Below are positions 31,914 to 37,652 of a DNA stretch of 37,652 nt, piece by piece. A program made the translations under genes and the position numbers. This DNA comes from Prevotella sp. GTDB lineage: Bacteria > Bacteroidota > Bacteroidia > Bacteroidales > Bacteroidaceae. Every line of letters starts with the position of its first letter. Position 1 is the stretch's first letter. The stretch is taken from positions 1-37,652 of the forward strand of contig JAEEVW010000033.1 in the NCBI GenBank assembly GCA_016291085.1, written 5' to 3'. Below the pieces are notes generated by a model. The model was not told the origin of the DNA. It did not search any database and saw only the letters and a program-made list of their open reading frames with translations.

Positions 31914-34900
31914 ATGTTGAACCAATTTCTTGCTGACTTGAAGCAACAGCTACCGTCAGAACGTATTTATACCGACGAACTGCGTACGTTGGGGTGGGGC
32001 ACTGATGCCAGTTTCTATCGTATGATTCCGAAAGTGGTCATACGCAGTGATAACGAAAAGGAAATATCCGATATCGTGCGGCTGTGCCGTAAGTATCATC
32101 TGCCTTTCACATTCCGTGCTGGCGGTACGTCGCTTTCAGGACAGAGCTGCACGGACAGCGTACTCATCGTGGCAGGCAAGCATTGGGAGAAATACGAACT
32201 TGGCGCGAATCAGGATACGATTAAGTTGCAGCCAGGTATCGTTGGAGCCCGTGTCAATGAAATTCTGAAACCTTATGGACGTGTGTTCCCGCCAGATCCT
32301 GCCAGCATCGGTGCGGCGATGGTCGGCGGTATCGTCATCAACAATGCATCGGGTATGAACTGTGGCGTGCATGCCAACAGCGACCGTATGATGGTGTCAG
32401 CACGAATCATCCTGACCGACGGAACGGTACTCGATACAGGCGACCAGAAGAGTCGTGAGCAGTTCTCCCGCTCACACCCCGAGTTCATCGCCAAGATTGA
32501 AGCTCTGCGCGACAAGGTGCGTGCCGACGAGGAACTGGCCTCGCGCATACGTACCAAATATAGTATTAAGAACGTAACGGGCTTGAATCTGCGCCCGCTC
32601 ATCGCCTACGACGACCCGTTCGACATCATCGCTCACTCGATGGTGGGTTCCGAGGGTACGCTGGCATTCCTGTCGGGGGTCACGATGAAGACGCTTATCG
32701 ACTACAAATACAAGGCTTCGGCGATGGTCTACTTCCTGACCATGAAGGAGAGTTGCGAGGCCGTGGTGGCCATGAAGAAGATGAAGGCTGGCGAGGAGGA
32801 TTTGGAATACAGTGCCGAGAACCTCGTCGTGAAGAGTGCTGAGATGCTCGACTACAAGTCACTGAGTTCGGTAGACGATCCGGTGTACCTGCAATATAAG
32901 AAGGATGTGGATGCCGGAAAGATTGAAGGTGTCCAGCCTGGCGACTATCATAACCTGACGGCTATCCTGACAGAGACGAAGGGCATTACGCACGAGCAGT
33001 TGCTGGAGAAAATCGCGAAAATCAAGGAGTGCCTGGGGCAGTTCCGGTTGTACATCCCTGCGGAGTTTACCGAGGATCCTGCTGTATATGGTAAGTACTG
33101 GGCCATTCGTTCGGGCATCTTCCCCAGTGTAGGTGGAACGCGTCCCATCGGAACATCGTGCCTGATTGAGGACGTCGCATTCCCCATCGAGAGCCTGCCA
33201 GAGGCAACGGTGAAATTGCAGAAGCTGATTGCCGATCACGGCTATGACGATGCCTGTATTTATGGTCATGCCTTCGAGGGTAACTATCACTTCATCTTGA
33301 ACCAGAGCTTTGCTGACGAGCATGAGGTGGCGCGCTATGCAGAGATGATGCGCGAGGTGGCCAAACTGGTGGTAGAAGGTTACGATGGTTCGCTGAAGGC
33401 AGAGCATGGTACGGGCCGTAACATGGCGCCGTTCGTGAAGTACGAATGGGGCGATAAGGCCTACGAGGCGATGAAGGAGCTGAAGGCCATCTTTGATCCT
33501 GACGGACTCTTGAACCAAGGTGTCATCTTCAACGACGATCCGGATTGCTTCATCAAGTGTTTGAAACCACTGCCCGTGCTCGACTACGATTTCGACAAGG
33601 TGCCCGACGGTGGACATTATCTGATGGACCCGTCGCTGTCGACAGCCAAAGAGACCATCGAACAGGTAAAGCGTGCCAACAAGTGTATCGAGTGTGGATT
33701 CTGCGAGGTGAATTGTATGTCGTGCGGACTGACGTTGTCATCCCGTATGCGTATCGCCGTGCAGCGCGAAATCCGCCACCTAACTGCCACAGGTTCCAAT
33801 CCTGAACGATTGGCCACGTTGAAGAAACAATATAAGTATTATGGTGACCAGACCTGCGCTACGGATGGCTTGTGCTCAACCTCTTGCCCGATGAAAATCA
33901 ATACGGGTGAGCTGACGCATATCATCCGCCAGATGGACATGAACGAAAATCCAATGGGTTATAAGGTAGGCGAATTCGCTGCCAACCACATGGCGGGCAT
34001 CAAGAGTGGCTTGCGAGTGGTGCTCGATGTGGCTCATGTCGCTCACATCACCCTCGGTCCGACACTGATGACCAGTGTTTGCCGAGGTATGAACAAGATG
34101 GGCTTGCCGCTGTGGACAACGGCCATGCCCAAGAAAAAACGCCAGCCTAAGAAGTCTGACCTCACACAGTTCATCATCGAGAAGTCTATACCTCACCATG
34201 AGGAGGAACACTCTCCATTAAAAGTTGTCTACTTCCCAAGCTGTATCAATCAGACCATGGGACAGTCGAAGCATGGCGGAAAGATTCACCATCTGGTCGA
34301 TGAGGTTATCCAACTGATGGCAAAAGCCGGTTACGAGGTCATTTTCCCAGAAGGTATGGATCGCATGTGCTGCGGACAGATTTGGGAGTCGAAGGGTATG
34401 CTCGACATTGCCGACCGCAAGAGTGCTGAACTGGAAGCAGCTCTTTGGAAGGCTTCCGAAGAGGGACGCTATCCTGTGCTGTGCGCCCAGAGTCCTTGTT
34501 TGCACCGAATGAAGAAGGTAATGCACAAGATGAAACTCTATGAACCTGCCGAATTCATTATGAAATACTTGGTTCCTCGCTTGGATTTCCATCCTATTGA
34601 CCGTCCTATTGCCTTGCACATCACATGTTCTACGCGTCAGATGGGAGTGGCCGACGATCTCATCAATCTCGCCAAGATGTGTTCGAACAATGTCTTCCTG
34701 CCAGAGGGTGTGGGCTGTTGTGGATTTGCCGGCGACCGAGGATTCACGTTCCCTGAATTAAACAAATATGGCTTGCGCAAACTGCGTCCGCAGATTGAAG
34801 CAAACCATATTGAGGTGGGGTACAGCAATAGCCGTACTTGTGAGATTGGACTGGAAACCAATACGGGAATTCCGTATATGAGTATCGTCTATCTGGTCAA

Positions 34901-34931
34901 CGAATGTACAACGGCGAAGAAGGAACTTTAG
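31914..34931 (+). CDS. FAD- and Fe-S-binding D-lactate dehydrogenase-type protein
   Basis: A 1005-residue fusion. The N-terminal half is a GlcD/D-lactate dehydrogenase-type flavoprotein: FTFRAGGTSLSGQSCTDSVL and PPDPASIGAAMVGGIVINNASGMNCGV bind FAD, and FIYGHAFEGNYHFILN-type (YGHAFEGNYHFILNQ) and LKAEHGTGRNMAP are in its C-terminal cap. The second half is a GlpC/LutA-like Fe-S part: CIECGFCEVNCMSCGLTLSS, DGLCSTSCPMKINTG, MCCGQIWESKG and VGCCGFAGDRGF. Likely substrate D-lactate or another D-2-hydroxy acid, electrons passing to the membrane. It stands opposite the L-lactate operon, so together they cover both isomers. Confidence 0.93.
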   Translation: MLNQFLADLKQQLPSERIYTDELRTLGWGTDASFYRMIPKVVIRSDNEKEISDIVRLCRKYHLPFTFRAGGTSLSGQSCTDSVLIVAGKHWEKYELGANQDTIKLQPGIVGARVNEILKPYGRVFPPDPASIGAAMVGGIVINNASGMNCGVHANSDRMMVSARIILTDGTVLDTGDQKSREQFSRSHPEFIAKIEALRDKVRADEELASRIRTKYSIKNVTGLNLRPLIAYDDPFDIIAHSMVGSEGTLAFLSGVTMKTLIDYKYKASAMVYFLTMKESCEAVVAMKKMKAGEEDLEYSAENLVVKSAEMLDYKSLSSVDDPVYLQYKKDVDAGKIEGVQPGDYHNLTAILTETKGITHEQLLEKIAKIKECLGQFRLYIPAEFTEDPAVYGKYWAIRSGIFPSVGGTRPIGTSCLIEDVAFPIESLPEATVKLQKLIADHGYDDACIYGHAFEGNYHFILNQSFADEHEVARYAEMMREVAKLVVEGYDGSLKAEHGTGRNMAPFVKYEWGDKAYEAMKELKAIFDPDGLLNQGVIFNDDPDCFIKCLKPLPVLDYDFDKVPDGGHYLMDPSLSTAKETIEQVKRANKCIECGFCEVNCMSCGLTLSSRMRIAVQREIRHLTATGSNPERLATLKKQYKYYGDQTCATDGLCSTSCPMKINTGELTHIIRQMDMNENPMGYKVGEFAANHMAGIKSGLRVVLDVAHVAHITLGPTLMTSVCRGMNKMGLPLWTTAMPKKKRQPKKSDLTQFIIEKSIPHHEEEHSPLKVVYFPSCINQTMGQSKHGGKIHHLVDEVIQLMAKAGYEVIFPEGMDRMCCGQIWESKGMLDIADRKSAELEAALWKASEEGRYPVLCAQSPCLHRMKKVMHKMKLYEPAEFIMKYLVPRLDFHPIDRPIALHITCSTRQMGVADDLINLAKMCSNNVFLPEGVGCCGFAGDRGFTFPELNKYGLRKLRPQIEANHIEVGYSNSRTCEIGLETNTGIPYMSIVYLVNECTTAKKEL

Positions 34932-35734
34932 AAGACAGGTAGAACTGCCAACTGATAGTAAAGGGTACGGGCCATGCGCTCGTGCCCTTTGTCGTTGGGG
35001 TGCAGACGGTCGGTCTCTGGGTCGGCAAAGTACTGAGCGTGTTCGTCCATCATGGGATATAGTCCGCTGACGGCATTCATGTCAATGACGGGAACGGCCC
35101 AGATGTTGCCCGCATCCTTCACAGCCTGAATGTATTCTTCTATGTAGATGCCGCATTGGTTCGTGTAGTCTTCCGTACATTGCCAGTTCGTTTCGCTGCG
35201 GTAGAACTGGGCACGGTGGATGGGCGTCAGCAGCACAATCTGTTTCGTTGGGTACATCCGCTTAACTTTGTCAAGTGCGATATTGATGCGTCCGCGGTAT
35301 GTGTTTTTATCCATACTCATGTAGCGGCGCTTGCGGGCGGTCATCTTCTTTGGCTGGCCGTGTCCATACATCACCTGCTCGTCCTTCACCTCATACCATT
35401 CACCAATGGGCACGCCGTTGTTGTAGTCGTTCGTGCCGATGAAAATGAGAATGGCATCAATGGAGTCCCCATGCTCCGTCTGTAGCTTATCGGCTTGACG
35501 AGGAATATCATCCCATTGACGGCCGCTGACGGCATAAACGTATGGCGATATACCCAACCAATCTTGTAAGTAGTTCCAGTATTTCTTCTTTGATCCACTG
35601 TTGCGTGGGTCGGTAATCGAGTCGCCAAAATAGGCAACGCGCTTCTGCATCCAAGGATGTGCAAAAACGGATTGAGCATTAGCGGCTCCGCTGAGCAGAG
35701 CCGCTAATGTCAATAATATCAAAGTTTTCTTCAT
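34928..35734 (-). CDS. Secreted SGNH/GDSL hydrolase
   Basis: A 268-residue protein with signal peptide MKKTLILLTLAALLSGAANA. Block I is YFGDSITD with Ser39, block III IFIGTNDYNNG, and block V ETDRLHPNDKGH with Asp and His. These are the catalytic and oxyanion-hole residues of the SGNH family; substrate probably an ester on a glycan, but unknown. The gene overlaps the end of the D-lactate dehydrogenase gene by 4 bp and lies 4 nt after the DUF4332 gene. A strong 12-bp hairpin falls in its signal-peptide codons. Confidence 0.9.
   Translation of the reverse strand: MKKTLILLTLAALLSGAANAQSVFAHPWMQKRVAYFGDSITDPRNSGSKKKYWNYLQDWLGISPYVYAVSGRQWDDIPRQADKLQTEHGDSIDAILIFIGTNDYNNGVPIGEWYEVKDEQVMYGHGQPKKMTARKRRYMSMDKNTYRGRINIALDKVKRMYPTKQIVLLTPIHRAQFYRSETNWQCTEDYTNQCGIYIEEYIQAVKDAGNIWAVPVIDMNAVSGLYPMMDEHAQYFADPETDRLHPNDKGHERMARTLYYQLAVLPVF
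35677..35709 (-). promoter_or_regulatory. Hairpin in signal-peptide codons of the SGNH hydrolase gene
   Basis: CATTAGCGGCTC (35677-35688) pairs perfectly with 35698-35709 around a 9-nt loop. It starts 25 nt into the coding region, within codons for LAALLSGAANA. It may act on translation or mRNA stability, or be chance from codon choice. Confidence 0.5.
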
Positions 35735-35738
35735 TCAA

Positions 35739-36146
35739 TTAATATTCCATCACTGCAGGCAACTCCTTGGCCTGGTCAATCATCTTCTGAACTTCAGCAA
35801 CTGCGGGAACGCGATTGGTCAGATTCTTGACGGCATTGACCTCTTCCAATTTCTTCTGGAGATTCTCGGCAACACGGTGCTTCAACTCCTTAACGGTGTC
35901 AACACCACTGGCTTCAAGCAGCTCTGCAAACTGAGGACCTACACCGTTGATGCGATAGAGGTCACAGTGGTTAGCCCACTTCAGAATCAGCTTGCCACTG
36001 ATACCGGTTTCTGCTTCCAGAGCCTTGCGGCCTGCTGGTTTTGCACATTTTTCCAATAGTTCTGCATCGGTCTTGATACCTGCTGCAATCAGTTTCTCGG
36101 CGTATACTTCACCTACGCCCTCAATGTCAATTACTTTGTAAGTCAT
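35739..36146 (-). CDS. DUF4332 (helix-hairpin-helix) protein
   Basis: A 135-residue protein, MTYKVIDIEGVGEVYAEKLI. Two helix-hairpin-helix units are visible: IEGVGEVYAEKLIAAGIKTDAEL (8-30) and INGVGPQFAELLEASGVDTVKEL (66-88), the DUF4332 pattern. HhH units usually bind nucleic acid or other proteins; the role of DUF4332 is not known to me. It has its own promoter and is probably followed by the SGNH hydrolase on one transcript. Confidence 0.85.
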   Translation of the reverse strand: MTYKVIDIEGVGEVYAEKLIAAGIKTDAELLEKCAKPAGRKALEAETGISGKLILKWANHCDLYRINGVGPQFAELLEASGVDTVKELKHRVAENLQKKLEEVNAVKNLTNRVPAVAEVQKMIDQAKELPAVMEY

Positions 36147-36205
36147 ATCCTTTATGGTTTTAGTTAGTTGTCGCAGTGGAGTGCACTTTGCACGCTGCTT
36201 GTGTG

Positions 36206-36213
36206 CAAATATA
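36206..36213 (-). promoter_or_regulatory. Probable -7 box of the DUF4332 gene
   Basis: TATATTTG on the minus strand, 59 nt before the ATG, with a TTGC about 21 nt upstream serving as the -33 box. Confidence 0.6.
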
Positions 36214-36289
36214 CGAATAAAAGTTGTTTATTTTGCAATGTTTTTGTTTTTTTTAATACAAAAGATGGTTTGATAGTCGATTTTTGTCG

Positions 36290-36297
36290 TATCTTTG
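36290..36297 (+). promoter_or_regulatory. Probable -7 box of the Bax-inhibitor-like gene
   Basis: TATCTTTG followed by CACC, 33 nt before the ATG. TTTG at 36269-36272 is 17 nt upstream. AGAAAGGA near 36320 may aid ribosome binding. Confidence 0.65.
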
Positions 36298-36330
36298 CAC
36301 CGTTAATCATCAAAAAGAAAGGAAAAAGCA

Positions 36331-37050
36331 ATGAATTATAACGAATTAGATTTTCGTGGGTTGAGTGCCGATCAGCAACTGACAATGTCGGAGGCATTCC
36401 CTGTCCTTATGAGAAAAGTGTATGGTTGGATGACATTGGCTCTCGTTATCACTGGGCTGACAGCCTATGGCGTCGCAACAAGTCCAGGCATCTTGCAGAC
36501 TATCTATGGTAACTCATGGATTATGTGGGGGCTCATTATTGCTGAACTGGCTTTGGTGTTTGGCGTTAGTGCAGCTATTAATCGCATTTCTCTGACAACG
36601 GCCACATTGATGTTCATCCTCTATTCTGTCATCAATGGCGCCTTGCTATCTTCGATATTCTTGATTTATACGGCATCTTCGATTGCTACCGTGTTCTTTA
36701 TCACGGCAGGAACATTTGGGGTCATGGCGCTTATTGGTTATACTACGAAGACAGACCTGTCGTCGATGGGAAAGATATTGTTTATGGCGCTTATAGGGTT
36801 GATTATTGCTACGATAGTCAATTTATTCATTAAGAGTTCTGGCTTTACACTCATTTTGAGTTATGTCGGTGTGCTCATTTTTGTGGGACTTACCGCGTGG
36901 GACTCTCAGAAAATCAAGCAAATGCTTCTGCAGGCTCCTGATGCAAGCGAGGCGTCTCAAAAAATAGCGCTTCTCGGTGCCCTGACACTCTATCTTGACT
37001 TTATTAATCTCTTTATTTATTTGCTTCGAATTTTTGGAAAGAGGGAGTAA
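36331..37050 (+). CDS. Bax inhibitor-1/YccA family membrane protein
   Basis: A 239-residue protein with seven hydrophobic segments. KVYGWMTLALVITGLTAYGV, the middle SVINGALLSSIFLIYTASSI, ALIGYTTKTDLSSMGKILFM and GLTAWDSQKIKQM plus ALTLYLDFINLFIYLLRIFG near the end are the marks of the BI-1/YccA/YetJ family. YetJ-type members are calcium leak channels; the aspartates in TAWD and YLDF fit. The role in this bacterium is not established. It ends at a strong terminator before the rRNA promoter. Confidence 0.93.
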   Translation: MNYNELDFRGLSADQQLTMSEAFPVLMRKVYGWMTLALVITGLTAYGVATSPGILQTIYGNSWIMWGLIIAELALVFGVSAAINRISLTTATLMFILYSVINGALLSSIFLIYTASSIATVFFITAGTFGVMALIGYTTKTDLSSMGKILFMALIGLIIATIVNLFIKSSGFTLILSYVGVLIFVGLTAWDSQKIKQMLLQAPDASEASQKIALLGALTLYLDFINLFIYLLRIFGKRE

Positions 37051-37084
37051 AACGTCTCTTTCTATATAATATAATAAGGTGTAA

Positions 37085-37119
37085 AGTTTTCGTATTGTCA
37101 AAGAATGCGAAAACTTTTC
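37085..37119 (+). terminator. Terminator after the Bax-inhibitor-like gene
   Basis: AAAGTTTTCG (37085-37094) pairs with CGAAAACTTT (37110-37119), extended to about 14 pairs, then TCATTTTTTT. It separates the gene from the rRNA operon. Confidence 0.85.
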
Positions 37120-37147
37120 ATTTTTTTGAAAAATAATTCGTGAAATG

Positions 37148-37179
37148 TTTGGTGGGATGAAAAAATAGTCGTACCTTTG
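37148..37179 (+). promoter_or_regulatory. rRNA operon promoter (TTTGGTGG type)
   Basis: TTTGGTGG at 37148-37155 and TACCTTTG at 37172-37179, 20 nt between TTTG and the -7 box. It lies about 380 nt before mature 16S, and A-rich DNA upstream may be an activating element. Confidence 0.85.
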
Positions 37180-37284
37180 CATCCGCTTTCGCGCTAAAAA
37201 TAGCGGAAGGCATCAAGAAAGAGTTCTTTGAAAGACTTACATAGACAGAGAAAGAAGTAGTACAAGAAGCGAGTACTTTTGTCA

Positions 37285-37319
37285 GTTGACAATTGATAGT
37301 TGACAGTTGACAGTTGGTA
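37285..37319. repeat. GTTGACA heptamer array in the rRNA leader
   Basis: Five exact 7-mers: GTTGACA, ATTGATA, GTTGACA, GTTGACA, GTTGGTA. The same period-7, TGA-containing style as the operon arrays, but here in RNA that is never translated. Confidence 0.9.
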
Positions 37320-37350
37320 CTTGGGTAGAAAACGAACCGTTTCAATTCTT

Positions 37351-37408
37351 GATAAGGTCGCGCAAGCAACCTTATAAAAAGATAAGGTCGCGCAAGCAAC
37401 CTTATAAA
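37351..37408 (+). repeat. Duplicated hairpin in the rRNA leader
   Basis: GATAAGGTCGCGCAAGCAAC plus CTTATAAA occurs at 37351-37378 and again at 37381-37408, identical, period 30. Each can fold as ATAAGGT/ACCTTAT with an inner GC/GC pair around GCAA. It may be a site of RNA processing or antitermination. Confidence 0.85.
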
Positions 37409-37530
37409 TGATACTACCGGATATGAGCGTTCTGAGACAGAGACAAGAACGATGGATTATTTATACAAGGTTCCTAGGAGCGAGTGAAATACCAAGCTTG
37501 CTTGAGTATTTCCGAGTGACGACGGAAGCT

Positions 37531-37563
37531 GTAAAATTTTCTATCGGAGATATAAAATTTTAC
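37531..37563 (+). promoter_or_regulatory. Stem directly before 16S, candidate processing site
   Basis: GTAAAATTTT (37531-37540) pairs perfectly with AAAATTTTAC (37554-37563), with 13 nt between, ending at the mature 16S start. It may position RNase cleavage. Confidence 0.6.
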
Positions 37564-37652
37564 AATGTAGAGTTTGATCCTGGCTCAGGATGAACGCTAG
37601 CTACAGGCTTAACACATGCAAGTCGAGGGGCAGCATAATCGAAGCTTGCTTT
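37562..37652 (+). rRNA. rrs: 16S ribosomal RNA, 5' end (partial)
   Basis: AGAGTTTGATCCTGGCTCAG at 37569-37588 equals E. coli positions 8-27, so the mature 5' end is near 37562. GATGAACGCTAGCTACAGGC, CTTAACACATGCAAGTCGAG and GGGGCAGCATAATC follow, a Bacteroidales pattern, most like Prevotella. The gene runs off the window after ~91 nt. Confidence 0.97.

Larger units (their letters stand above)
37180..37561 (+). other. rRNA leader region
   Basis: This 382-nt stretch between promoter and 16S holds no gene. It contains CCGCT/AGCGG near the start, a conserved-looking AGTTCTTTGAAAGACTTACA segment typical of Bacteroidetes rRNA leaders, a heptamer array, a duplicated hairpin and a stem next to 16S. 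Confidence 0.75.

Noticed and set aside
37408..37593. Plus-strand reading frame of 61 codons reaching into 16S
   Set aside because: It lies in the rRNA leader and covers the 16S start, contains the processing stem, and has no family resemblance.

Overview
The window looks like chromosomal DNA of a Prevotella-type member of the Bacteroidales. It ends in the first ~90 nt of a 16S rRNA gene whose 5' end is typical of that group. Promoters follow the Bacteroidetes pattern (TTTG, about 20 nt, TAnnTTTG). Ribosome binding sites are mostly absent. The gene families are characteristic: smalltalk peptide, BspA-like leucine-rich repeats, BT4734-type primase, DUF4332, IS66 with its three usual genes. No tRNA, CRISPR array or plasmid function was seen.

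Layout. 1-880: an IS3-like transposase stub, then a smalltalk peptide and a P5-like protein left from a mobile element, then a repeat. 972-6426: a secreted CsgG/FlgT-like protein, converging on the minus-strand run ilvE, trmB and a BspA-like gene; a beta-barrel-like protein follows on the plus strand. 6421-9387: a minus-strand operon of a secreted subtilase, xseA and xseB. 9509-18102: a long plus-strand run with mostly overlapping genes. It holds a MATE exporter, a cytidylate-kinase-like protein, a PagL-like lipid A deacylase, a YfcE-like phosphoesterase, a small membrane protein, and a dTDP-3-amino-3,6-dideoxyhexose pathway (rfbB, fdtA-like, acetyltransferase, fdtB-like) with purT in the middle. 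18193-19743: two secreted proteins. 20014-22840: an intact IS66 element with perfect inverted repeats and a target duplication. 22972-26887: two unrecognised genes divergent from a VirE_N/DUF3987 primase-helicase. 26980-34931: a lactate module, with L-lactate permease and LutABC on the minus strand and a D-lactate dehydrogenase-like flavo-iron-sulfur protein on the plus strand. 34928-37050: SGNH hydrolase, DUF4332 protein and a Bax-inhibitor-1-like protein. 37148 to the end: rRNA promoter, structured leader and 16S start.

The most unusual signal is the density of short repeats between, and even inside, genes. Heptamer arrays whose unit contains TGA (GTGAAAA, GTGATAA, GTTGACA, TTGAGAA), nonamer arrays (GACTAGTTC, GATGACACC) and a 22-bp array (CTCGGAGC plus 14 variable bases) recur. 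In six intra-operon gaps an array starts at the upstream stop codon and often runs up to the next start codon. Copies of the same families appear in frame inside fdtB, trmB and the primase gene, where they add low-complexity peptide. This resembles the palindromic elements that invade genes in Rickettsia, but the sequences are different. Functions are inferred from sequence alone; no database search was run.
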